A DNA stretch of 64,000 nucleotides from Clytia hemisphaerica (lineage: Eukaryota > Cnidaria > Hydrozoa > Leptothecata > Clytiidae), in the NCBI GenBank assembly GCA_902728285.1, contig CACVBU010000930.1, positions 1,790,991 to 1,854,990 on the forward strand, in the 5' to 3' direction. A program made the translations under genes and the position numbers. The notes under the pieces are model-generated. The model made no database searches and was not told the origin of the DNA. It saw nothing but the letters and a program-made list of their open reading frames with translations. Below, one piece after another: positions 11,720-25,000 of the stretch (its first letter is position 1; each line of letters begins with the position of its first letter).

Positions 11720-12437
11720 TCAGCGAAAAGGTCTCGCTGGTTCAAATCCATTTAAAGTATCAATCACTACGCTCTTCACGTTCAATCGAGTCTCGTGATC
11801 GAAATCTTGAGTTCTTCCAACATTCAAACAGTCATTTCCATAGTAACGAAACAAATATCCTAGAGGATCGATCGGTACCGTAAAATTAAAATCTCCAAAC
11901 AACCTTTGCTCGAAAGATGATACTTCCTCTTGCTCGTAAAATTCCCTCTGCCATAGATCACGGGCCGATTCATGTTTTAATTCTGTTCGACCATTTTTAC
12001 GATTATGGCGCATAATTGTGATATCACAACAAGGGATTCCAAAGTTTGATGCTGCTGTCCGTTTCGATTCAAGCTCATGAAATAACCGATATCCGAAAAA
12101 GCTTTCCATTAACACAAGTCCATTATTATGGAGAATATCACGTATTTGTAAAAGTTTCTGTTCGTTTATCTCCATAATACTAATATCAATATCATCATCC
12201 CATGGAATCAAAACCTTTGTGTCGAACACAACCTAAAAGCGTTCCACCAGTAACCCAGTAAGCGATACCATGCTCTTCAAACAATTTCGAAATCAAACGC
12301 CCCAAGAAGTATAACCGGCGTATTGTCACTGAATCAGTTTGTGTTTTGGGTGTATGTTTTGGCACAGTGTGTCGGTCTTCGTCAAAGAAACTGCCGAGGA
12401 GATCTTCATTTTCATTTTCAAGTTGCTGGTCGTTCAT
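11720..12437 (-). pseudogene. LicD/fukutin-family nucleotidyltransferase-fold protein, intronless, frameshifted
   Basis: Two overlapping minus-strand frames make one protein of about 239 residues. The first (ATG at 12437) ends with YWVTGGTLLGCVRHKGF. The second continues IPWDDDIDISIMEINEQKL and runs to a stop at 11720. GGTLLG-x-RH-x-G-F-IPWDDDID is the signature of the LicD/FKTN/FKRP family, whose aspartates bind metal and the nucleotide-linked substrate during transfer of phosphocholine or phospho-sugars. One surplus base near 12209 causes the shift exactly between the two halves of the motif. No N-terminal membrane anchor is seen, unlike Golgi fukutins. It is intronless and lies about 0.6 kb downstream of symplekin on the same strand. 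It is either a decayed gene or retrocopy, or an intact gene with a sequencing error. Confidence 0.7.
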
Positions 12438-13050
12438 TTTTTTTGTTTTCTATAGGTAATTTGAAATCAAACTGAATATTAAAATCGAATAAATTGAGAT
12501 AATAAAAGTTACAAACATCATCCGGAAAAAATTTCAAATTCGGAAAGTAGCGACTCGGCTGAGTGAGAATCATTGATAAAATATTACGAAACAAAATAAA
12601 ATCATTTGATGAGGGTTATTGATAGATCTTTGAGTATCAAAAAAAGATATAACTATTTACAAATATTAAAATCTACAAAAGTCTACCACATTCAAAAGTA
12701 CCCTCGTTCTGATCGGAGTTTGATTTCTTCTAAATTATTTTTGGTCACATGAAACTTCAACAAAACGCCTTTTCTCACAAAATCATCTCCAGATTGGAAG
12801 TTGCTCCAACGAATAATGATTGTCAACATTTCTGACATCTCTATCCTTTCTACTGAAGTCAAACAGCAATGGCAATGATCTTCCCAAAATATTTTATATA
12901 TCGTCTGCTGAAATTTGGATTACACCAAGGACGTCAGTAATCTGTACTACTTCAACTACAGAGGTCTCTTCATTTTATCAGACCAAAGCGTTTAAAACTC
13001 TATGAGTATGTCATCTTAACAAGGAGAACTCTACATCAACTATTGGGTCA

Positions 13051-16000
13051 TCAATCAGTATCCATTTTAGAGCTGGTAGCTGATGAGGAGAAGGTGGCAG
13101 AAGAATAGCCTCCTCTACTACTTGATGTCGAGGCTTCATCTTTCTCAAACATTTGGATAATATTTTTCGAGATGTGACCACGCTGAAAAGAAGAGGAATG
13201 AAAAGAATTGGTAAACAAAAATCTGAAATGAAAACTTCTTAGTTTGGAAGGTTTTACAAAACAAGTAAAATTCTGGCGTGAAAATTTTCTAATTCGACAT
13301 TGAGCAATGAATAGTCTAAGATGACCAGATTATAGTCTTAGGGAATAATACTATGCAGAAAGATCTTTAACCTGGTTAGCAGTCATATTTTCGATGTGAG
13401 CAACAAGCAACGGTTTCAATTCAGGGCATATCTAAAAGAAATGAAGAAAATGTCCAAAAGACATGATCAAAAGAACAAAGAGTAATTGTCAGCAATAAAC
13501 TCGGACAACAACAAAAATTATACCACTAACCTAATCGGTAGAAGATTTAGGAATAGGGGAGTACGAGGAGTAGATATTTCCAAAAATGTAGAGTCTAACT
13601 CAGATGAAAAAATAATCTAGCAAACAAGAATAATCGTTTACCTTAAAAACACTTTCGAGTTGTTTTGGAGGTAATTGTAAAAGTATAGGATATGATTGTG
13701 GCTTGGTCATCTGGCAACATTTCACAAAGCCTTGCCAAACTTTCGGATATTTCCAAACCTTGGAAACAAAGATTTAAGAGTTATCAATCTTTCGAAAATT
13801 CCTCGTGAAGAAATCCCATGTAACTAAGAACTGAGTAAAAAAAGAATCACAAGCCATCATTGTTGGCTTCTTTTTTTGAAGAATAATCAAGTCAATGGTT
13901 TAGAAGTTCATACTCCTAGCGTTGGTTTTATCGATTGAATTAAATAAATTACTTTGCAAACAAGGACTGATTTTAAAGCATCAACCTTATTATATACCTA
14001 TAGAACTGTAATTAATAGTTGGTATTGATTAGCCGCGAGTTAAGTACTCACTGTAGTACTTGGTATTATAAATCAACCATAAAAGAAACATAAATATAAG
14101 GAAAATCTGCTTGAAGAATTTGGAACAGTATCATTTTGTTTAACAGACCTGTTTGTTGATGAGTTTGGACAAAATATTCATGACAAATCCGACAAGTCGC
14201 GGACACATTCCCAACGATTGAATCACCTGAAAAATTATCGAAAGTTGAAAAAAAAAGGATCGAAAAATTGTGCAAAATAGATAATTGAAGAGCAATGATT
14301 GAAATATGGAATGAATGTGAAAAAGGTGCAAAAAACACCGCGCGTTAAAACCTAGCTATTTACAAAACGTCATGTAGAGATCTTAGATCAAAAGCTACAT
14401 CACTCCAATACAAGTCTTGTAGAATATATAAATGATCGTTTTGTATGATGTGGTTTAGGGGTCTTATTTAAGACCGTTCGCCGGTCCAGGGTATCTCAAT
14501 TCGCCGATTTAATGATTCAGTTCGTCAAGTATATTTATATTAATCAATACGCTAGGCTTGCTGAGAATTCGCCAGCTTAGAATCTAAAATTAATTTTTCA
14601 TTCCCCTTCCAATTAAAAAAAAACAACGCAAAACCCCTGTGTGATTTATTTATTCAAAAGAAAACATACAGTTCTCATAAAGAGAGTGGGTAAAGGTGTG
14701 ATATCAATCAATTGTTGAATGACCACTGCTAACACTTCCTGCGTGTAAAGTTCTTTCTCACCGAAACAGATATTGATGGCTGGAAAAGAAAGAATATTGG
14801 CGACTGTAAAGAAAAAAGGTTTCCGGCTGCTTATCAATTATAAATTTGTTGGGAATAGCTTTTTGACACTCTTCCATAAAAGTTGCACATACTTTTATGA
14901 TACAAAAGCCGCAAAATCAAAACCTTAGCACATATTTAAGATTAGTAAATAAAGTTAAAAGTGTGAAAGTGACAGTTCACGATTTTAGCAGAGCGAAAAA
15001 TGGCTGAACATTAATTCAACAATCATATTCATTGTTATGATTTGACGAACCTTTCATGATAGCTTTGACGTCGCTTTTACTTTCGATGGTGTGTAGAGAG
15101 ACCAGAAGTTCGGATGGCGAGACAGGTGGCTTCTGTGCACTAGCTCCGGCTTAATAGAAAATAATCATATTTTAAAAGATCAATTACTTTTGCTCTGAAT
15201 CATGATAATGGAAAAGAAGAATAAAGAGGCGAATACCACTTAGTCTAGAATCTTAGCTAAATCGATCCAATCACTTGATTTAATCTGATAGTTACTTGTG
15301 ACTGAATATCTATCTGAATATCAATATTCAAAGGCGAACTTAAAAATCCGTAAATATAAGAATTTCTTTAAAGTGCTTTAAAGAGCCGAAACGCTATATA
15401 GCCGTAATCCGTGTAGGCTAGCCTTGTGAATACGGGCTTAGCGAACTAGGCTAAACACAACTTAGTCTGAATCGCAGACCACTACAAAACCCCAGATAGT
15501 CTTTAAGGAGCACGAATCCGTTAGTGGATGTAAGTAGCCTAAACACGACTCTAATGTACACGTTTTTTTTTTATAAGAACAAACTATATAAGAACATAAG
15601 GCTTCGAGGCCCAAAAATTTAAGAACATTCTAAGAACATTCTAAGGCTTTAGAGAGTTAAAAACATGCATTTTCTTAAGAAATTACATCAAAATGCTAAA
15701 AAAATGCTGAAAATAAGAACATTTTAAGAACATCTTTAGGCTTCAAATCCAAAAAACTAAGAACATCCGAAGGCTTCAAAAATTTTTGACGTTCTTATAA
15801 AAAGAAAAACGTGTAGTCGATGACGATATTTTTCTTTGTTTTTATGTGATACTTGGTATGGTATGCATTTTCATTTCTTCGAAAATAAGCAAATCTCTAA
15901 TACAACTTTTTCAGAGCCACTTTTTTCTCATTTCCTTTAGACAAAGCGGATTAGTTCCATTACATTCTAAAAATGCAGTGAATGGTAAGATCGCAAGAAA

Positions 16001-19000
16001 GTCTTACATTGGAAAGAGCCCAGCAACCTGTTGAAGACTTCTTTGACGACATTGGGCGATTGTGTGATAAGTTTCGGTAACACTTCTACAACCTCGTGTT
16101 TTTGGAGACCATTGAGAACAGGAATGAGGAAGCGGACGTCCGAAACCCGTTTGTTGTATAATTCTTTGACTTTCTGAACCAACTCATTCGTTGGTGGATC
16201 TACAAAGTGAAAGACGATACAACAAGATGAAACTTTAATTCCAGTGTTTCGACTGACAAAGTCTTTTTCCACCACATGCTTAATCATTTTAATTTTCGTG
16301 GGGGAAAATAGCCTAATTGCCCTGGTTGGTACTTTATTGAAAAGTAAGAGACATTTATCATGATATACCATCATGAAAAATGAACCTTTATTCGAGTCCT
16401 ATCAAAAAATGTTCTATCTAAGAATTTCTTGAGGACTACACTTAGCTCAACTTCAGTGTTGTTTCGAGGCCCAAAAGGGCCTCTTACCCAGCCCAAATTC
16501 CAAAATTCAAGGAAATGAAAAAACAACCTCAAGAAAAAGTCTTAAAAGTTTCAGCCGAATTCCAGCAGTAGACAGACAAACAAACAGATAGACACCGTTT
16601 AATTCTAACTCAGTGGAACTTGATGATGGGAAGGATATCTTAGAAAGATATTTCGTCTAGTGAGGACTGATGAACAGTCGTCAAAGCAAGGTTTTTCGTC
16701 TGAGACGGGAAATTATTTTACACAGAGAATTAGACCATATTCTTGAAATCATGAAGAATTTAGGGACGAAAAGCTTTCTTGTATAATTATTTCACTGATA
16801 CAGAATCCGTTTGTAACCGAAGAGCTTTTAATACTATAAAATACTTACTTTTGTCGGTTACGATATGAAGAACACGTGTGACGAGTGTCTCAGCACCTGC
16901 AGGACATTTCTCGACTAACATCAAGAGTTCAGGCGAGTTCATTCCTATTGCTCGCACCTGAAAGAGAAAGAACCATTTTTACGAGTCAATGTGTGAAGAT
17001 TTATATCATCAGTTCATAGTTCACCTGATTATTTCAGAAAGGTTTAAAATAGGACATAAAAGATTTAGAGATATAAAGGAGAGAAGCAGCAAATAAAATT
17101 GTTGGAGCATGATAATGGCATTACACAATAAAGTAGGATCGGGGTGTTATGATAGAAACTTTCAGGGTACTTACGGGGTGTTCAAGGTGACGTAATATGG
17201 TTTTCTTTGTGATCGGTGCTGAATCCACATAAACGTCCGCCAAGCTGTCAACAAAGAAAGAAGAGGTTGTTATCTGCAATCTTTATCCGTAATTCAATCT
17301 CCTCGCGCTCGGACCCTATGAACGCTGGGATAGATAAATAACTTTTCTTTTATAGTCTAGCGGTTTTATAACCAACGTTTTTTATCCATCATTCTGTCAT
17401 TATCAAATAAACAAAAGCGATTGCGACACTCCATTTTTCAATTCCCTCTGGACTGGCCCACGTGCACAGGTGAATACTTACTTCAGAAAGAGGCTGTGGT
17501 TGCTAGGTAGCAAAGCAAGATAAAGATACAAATAAGCTTTGATCGATTCTTCCGTCCATTCTCGTTTGCCCTCTGAAATTAGAAATCTGAATGTAAGTTA
17601 TTAGTGATTCCAGGCGATTCATTTTGTATACTAAGGTTGATTTTTTGACTGCTGAAGATCCCCTACACCTTTTTTTATAAGAACATCCTAAGCCTCCGGA
17701 CGTTCTTTACTTTTTGAGTTTTTAGCCTAAATATGTTCATAAAATCTTCGTAATTTCACTATTTACTAAGTATTTTAATGTATTTTTATAAGAAATTGGG
17801 TGTTTTTGATGTCTTCCATAAAGAGACCTTAAAATATTCTAAACACCTAATATTTTGGCCATCGGAGCATTATGTTCTTATATATGGTTTGTTTTTCTGA
17901 AAAAGGGTAACTGACCTAATAATTCTTCGTCGGTAGGTTTTTCTTGAGGAGGTGGTTCTGCTAATGTCAATTGTTGAACACTGTATCGTGCGAAATCCTG
18001 ACAACAGATAATATGGAATCCAAATTAAAAGATAAAGGTGATAATATTTGCAGTTTCATGTTTCCTAGATTTAAAGATGATAGAGTGTAATTACCCAAAC
18101 TTACTTCGAAAATAGTCAAGAAACTTAGCATGAAGATATACTGATTTCTGAGTGTCCCAATGAAGTATGACAATAGAACATTCAAAATAATATTCGAAAA
18201 CAAAAGATTTACCTCGATCAAATCAGTAAAGTCATCTTGAGTGTGCAGTTTCTTGGCGGAATGGATTGCTTGGACACGAACCTTGAGGTAACAAGGTCAA
18301 TTATGACTACATTAGCGGAGACATTTTCAAAACATATACAGTGAACCCTTTCTAATCCAAACTTCTATTATTCGAATCTTTCTATAATTTCAGTCCCCGA
18401 GTTAACGAGAGTTAACTGAAAATTGTAAAATTGAGATAAAGAAATGACAATACTCTTCAAATTCTGCACGCTTATAAGAACAATTTTATAAAAATCAAAG
18501 TTTAGGGAAAGCTTACCAATACACCTGAGCTCTTTTTATGCACTTAAGTAAGGAAACTATTATAAGAACACGTTAAGAACATTAACAAAAATTTTCATAA
18601 ATTAAGAAACATAGAGCCTCCTCAATGAAACCAAACCTGCTCCTTTTGCGCAGTTGTCAGTTCCATCAATAATTGTAACCAAACGTTGCTTCTTGCTGGT
18701 GATTTGCTGATCAATTCACGAAGCGTTGAAAAGCCGATCATAATTCGTTCCTAGAAATACGAAAAAGGATGATAAAAAACTCAGGTTAGAGAAGTTTTAT
18801 ACAGATTATTGTTTTTTCCTTCGCCATACTGTAAACTGATCACTGGGTAAAGTACTCTAGAGCAAATTTGTCTTTTTCCAAACTAAAGCATTCATGAAGT
18901 GACACTTGGGCATTTGTGTGTGATCTATGATTTCAAAAAGCATGATGCGTGATTGAAATAAGAATTTCTTTGGTATGAAGCCTTGAGCGTGATAAGAGAA

Positions 19001-22000
19001 TATTTTCGGGGTGATTAATTTTTTTTACGTGATGGCGTGATGAAGGACTCTGATGGGCATGTGGGGTCTTCAGTACTAACAGAACACGTCTCATGAGCTA
19101 TAACTTTAAATTTGCCAGACTGTATAATCATTAAGCGTGAATGAGACATTTCTTTTTAAAAAAGATTATAAAAGACTTATATCGATTGATTGATGGATGA
19201 TTGACTTACAGAATCAATACAGTAATCTTTAATAACTTTGGTGACAGAGTTAGGTAGAGTTGGTGCTTCCAGTAAAAACCTTGTGAAAGATCTAAAACAA
19301 CAAAGGATTTAAGCTGACTATATGATGCACTGTATCCCAATAGTGATTGTAATTAATTATTTTTTTCAGAAGATGGATAGACCAGTAGTTTAAAAATTAA
19401 AGACAGTCTTTGAATTAATCCAACCGTGTCCACGACCAGCCAGCTTGAACCTCCATTAATCAAAACTTTCTGTAATTCGAACTAAAATATTGGTTCCCTA
19501 AGCTGGAAAGTGGTTTAATATGTCTCTCTTTAATTTGAATCTTTCTCTAATTCGAAAAGGATCCTTAGTCTCTTGAAGATCAAATTAGAGAGAGTCAATA
19601 AAGACATAGAATTACTGAAAACAACATACTTATCTCTTGGTTCCAGACATCGTCTCATTCCTTTCAAAAGACTGTTCAAACACAACGCATATTGTGAATT
19701 TTCGTTCATAGAGCTCCCTGGTGTTTGTGATTCTGCTTTGACATATTCTTGGTACAACCACAATATACCGAGGTCGATGCGAGATCGAAAATCTTCCATT
19801 ACGAAATCGATCAATGCTTGAAATTAGGAAATAAAAATATTTTGTTTTATTAAACGGTTTCACTAAAATTACCATTAGACTATATGGCTTAAGACAACTT
19901 GTTGTACTTGGGAACGCCTTATTGGTTGACTGTGATTCTTCAGCAGTTATGTAATCCCGTATAATAAACTTGCAGCGAACCTAAACACTGCAGAGAGTAC
20001 CTTGAAACAGAGACATACAAAGTCTTTTCAACGAGTGTAACAATGTTTACCTTGTGTTAAATCACCATAAAACTGCATTGCTAACCCAACAATGATCTTG
20101 TATCTTTCCTAAACAGGCAAGATAAACAGCTTTATATTGGCTGAGTTATGAATATTATAATTTTGCGCTTGAATTGATCACGGGTTACTTGTATTTTGGC
20201 ACTCAAAATGAAGAAATGTTTTTTTAAAAATTATGTTTCTCAGGTACCATCAGTGGCCGATCGGGGTAAAGCAATGTTTGTAAAATTCATTCTTAGTATT
20301 TAGTTCAATTCTGCTCCAAGTTGATCATGAGAAATATCCTTGAATTTATGTCCCATTTCATTTTTAGTAACCATGGCTTAAAAATCGGACAAAAGTACCA
20401 AGCCCCTTGTCAATGTTTTATTGAATCAAAACTACTTGGTCTAACTTTTGAAAAAGTTTTCCTTGATCAACCGTTATCCGTGAATCAATTTAAAATCTAA
20501 TGCATAAAGGCTTTCATTGTCTTTATCAATTCAAATCTCATAATTTAAAAGAATAAATCCTCACGAAGACTACAAAAAGAATAAAACAGGAAAAAAAACG
20601 TACCACTGTAGTGCCAGCTACCATGGCTTGCTCTAAAAAGAAAAATGAAAAAGGGCTGTTAAGTAAAATCTCAGCCTTCTAAACCTCAGCACTGCAAATC
20701 CGTAACTCGAATAAAAAACAATTGACAACCATCACGTGACTTGGGTCGGGTCTGTCGGACTGGGAAGCGAAGGAGCGGCTGGACGAGTGCACTTGGTTGG
20801 TCACCCCTCTCACGGGATAAAGAAAATTTTTATTGAAGGATAGAAATAAAAACAAACTTACTGTCGGACTTGAGAATACGTTTGAAAGCCATGTGTAACA
20901 TTTCACTGGTTTTCTTTCGGCCAAGTGGTAACGCAGCAGCCGATAATTTAAACGGTTTAATCTTCCTCATGCGGCCTGAGCTATCTTGCTGTGTTTTTGA
21001 ACCACTTTTTAGTTCTGCCGCGATATCTGAAGTAAAAAGAACTCGGTCAATAGCTATACAAATATCAACTAATGGAATTTGTTGAATATATTCTTAATGA
21101 AACAATCGCCCTTCAAAAAATAATAACCCTTGATACCTCTAATGGATCTTGTGTCTTTAGCAGACAGTTTTTCCATCCCTTTATCCGCCATTTTGGATGA
21201 AGTTGAAGATGACGTTGTTGATTTTGATTCTTCTTTTTCCTCTTGTTTTCTGTTCTTCTTCTTGGCTTGTTTCAAAGCTTTCGCTTCGTTTGTAGCTATC
21301 TAAACACGTAAAAAAGACAATACGTCTTTAACACAATTACAATTTCAGCCTCCTTTGCTTACGTTCACCCCGACAGTACCCCCTGGCTCAGGCCCAGGAT
21401 ACAGGTCGAATATTAGCTTCGCCCTCTCGAGAGGGATGAAGTTAGGTATATATGTATGTACCACTTCTCAGATTTGGCTTGAGTATAAATGCGTTCCACC
21501 GCGACGTATAAAAACATCGGAAGGTAAACGAGCATAAGTTTTTTTAGTCTGCAAGGGCTAAGGGAAAAAGGGCTATTTGACATAGACATAGGTGATGTGA
21601 ATAGGTCGAGAAGAGTAATCGCCAGTGAAATACCACTTCTCTTTTTTTTTTTTTTTTTAAACTTATTCAATTGTGTGGAGAGGCGCCTCAACTTTTGATA
21701 ATAATTATCAGGAAATTTCAGGATAATGATGTGAGTGATGATATATCATACCTCTTTAGCTCTTTCAATACCGACTCCGATGCCTGCATTGGTCATTTGC
21801 GTGGCCATCAACCTTCCAAGATGGTCAACTTGCGATGAACTCCCGGCTGCTGCGATCGGTGTGAACGTCTCTTGAAACTGAACCGGTAATGACCGTGGTA
21901 GGAACAACATTGAAACAAGCACGACGTCTGTTACGACTTCTTTCGTCAACCGTGGGACGATATCAGCCGTTGTGAGCTCGATGGCTTTGGATAAACTAAA

Positions 22001-25000
22001 TTGACCGGATGACCCATCTTCATTCTGGAGGAAGATGTTCAAAATTAAAACGCTAGTATTTAACAAACCTAGGAAATACATAGTTTTTTATTCTAATAAA
22101 AATTTTTGGTGAAAAGAGTCCTCGTTTACAAACAATTCTGAATAAATACAATTTCAAAGAAAGCTGAGAATCAAATTCTAAAAATAAAGGAAGTACCGCC
22201 AGGGCATATCATTTCATGGATATTCAAATATCGAAGCTATCTTTCTACAAGGTATTTTCTACGGGCAAAAACGTTATTTAATAAACATTAATATTGGTAG
22301 TTGAAGCGTTTCATTTCTAAGAGATATCCATCACATGAAGGGGAAGTCCAAACCTTTCTGCTCTTCTTGGCTGCTCTTGCCTCTTCTTCAGCTCTAAAAA
22401 TATGTGGAAAATTTATTAGTGTAGTAAGGAGTAAAGTGGACAAACATTGTTTCATTTTTGTGTTGAAAACAATTATCAAGAGAGTATATTTTCGCATTTT
22501 TAATTGTTACAATATTTAAAAAACTGGCATTAGACGCTACCTCTAACGTAAATGGGAGCGAGAAATTGGATTGAAGAATTTATGTTAAAACCAACCTTCT
22601 TTTTCGAGATTCTGTGACTTTCGGTAAACTTTTCTGAATCTAAAAAATATATGAAAATGTGATTAGCATTACTACACTATAGCCTTTTGTGCACAGAGTT
22701 TGCAAACGGAAAGGTTATAATTTATACCTCCGAAGGTGTGGCTCCTAGATCAGTCAGTAGTGTTCCAATTTGTGTGACATACGATTCTAAATACAATACA
22801 GCATAAGATTATAGTGGAGTCTCTTTAATTCGAACCTCTATAACTCGAATGTCTCCTTAACTCGAACAAGGCCTAGGGTCCCTTCAGTTAATAATGCCTT
22901 GGAAACTTTACTCTGTAACTCAAAATTTCGTTAACTGGAGCAAATTTGCGTGTTTGAGTTGTTGAGTTGTTGAGACACTGTACTTTAAATCTCATCGAAT
23001 ATATGACCATATTGTTTGCTGGATTGGAGTGGAATGGATTATCTGTTCTAAAGACATACCTGACTCTGGTAATTTAATCAGCGTGAACAGTTGCATCTAT
23101 AAAATGACAAACGTAGATATTTAGGATTCCGTGGAAGTTACAAAATAGTATTTTCTTTGCCAAGGGTAATAATATGGTTGGTTTTACTCACTAAAATATT
23201 TATAATATGTGTTTGGTAAAAAAAGCTTTTTAGGAAATTTTTACTGTTTGTTTTCCCTTTAAGATCGAATCTTATTGGTTTAAAGTATTTTAAGATAGGA
23301 AAGTGTTTTTTTTTCTTACCTTGATATTTTTACGGACACTGCTGACTTGTGACTTTGATAGTGTTGGCGGAAGGTTTGCTTAAATCAGATTGCATGATTT
23401 TTTAAGTTATATGAAATAATATTTGTGAGCTTTATAGAGTGTTTTGTAGCCTACCATGAAGAATTTCAAATGCTTGAACTGATGAGACCACTGTAGATCA
23501 GTTTAAAAGCAAGAAAAGTTTCAAACTCACCATGCAGAAGTTCAAATGCTTGAACTACGGTTGATAAGAAAGTAAATCTTTGTTTTCCAATGCTTGTCAA
23601 GGAGCTCAAGACGGCCATCAGGTTCACACTAAAATTCAAGGTAAGAAGCTTTTCAAATATTAAGAATCAATGTCAGGAGAAGACGGTCTCGGCAAATTGA
23701 GAGAGATTGGATCATACTCGCGCTTTTTTCAAGCAAGCGTCATATATCCAAACCACTCCAACGAGATATTTACATAAGAAAATATTTAGGTGAATTTTTT
23801 TTGCTATTTTTGACTTAACTTAAGATCATTGAAACAGGGGGGGGGGGTACCAAGTCAGTGTATTGGACCATAGGGTACTACTAACTTTCTTCCACGGTCG
23901 GGGCTTTGACACCACCCTTTCAGTACACTGTACTGACTTTTCTCCATTACCGGATTTTTGATACCACCTTTTAGTACACTGTACTAGCTGTTTTTTTCAA
24001 TCAGATAAGTTTAGAAACCACCCCTGCACTGATCTAATTTCTTCTTGGTCAGATATAAGTTTAATTGCCACAATATACAAAGGTTTTGAAGCATTTTGTT
24101 AAGAAAAGCACCAAATTATATAAAAGGGAAGATTTCAATATTAAAATATTTGAATCCTTGTACCCATATACAAACACTGAAACAATGAAACAGACAAAGT
24201 CATTCGGATACAGTGAAATTAGGTGAAATTAGCACGTCAAAACACTCAAAACCAAGTTTGAGTTATTTCCCTTCCTGACTTGATTTCTGGTTATCTGGCA
24301 AGCTGTAGCAGTTTTTCATTTTTGAAAAAGAAAAATAAGAGACTTGAAAGCTTCGATTTGAACGTTTACAAGACTGGACATAAGGCCGGTCTCCACTTGT
24401 GCACGCCGCGACTCTGAAACAAATCCAATCAAGTAAATAGGAAACATTGGGAGAAAATCAGTGTAGTGCTGATTTGTATAGTTTAACCTGGCAAATCAGG
24501 GCAAATATACATGGGAATTCTCTGGGTTTGTGTGTGTTTTTACCACTGAAATTAGTACAATGTACTAACTTCTCAGTGTGTATCAATTCAGAACAGAGGA
24601 ACACCCTTTTAGTACACTGTACTAACTCAATTTAACCTAAAAAATACACCACCCCACCAGCTATGGGCCAGTACACTGACTCGGTACCCCCCTGATTGAA
24701 ATAGAACTTAAGATAACTTTTATGTACAAACAGTATGAAGTAAGCCCTGAATACTATTGTATCAGCTACTAACGAATAAAACTTGATTTACAAGCGGGAA
24801 TATCTAACCAAACGACTTTGATAGCTTGAACGGTCAACTTGATTTTCTTTATGATAAACCATATAGATGAACCCATAGTCTGCGGCCGGGTCAGAAAAAA
24901 AATATTTTTTTTCACCCAGCCGGTTTCCGGAAACACTACATTTTTTTATTTTTGCCTAAGTAAATTCAGAAAGTGTTCATCTTCTTCAAACTTTTAATAT

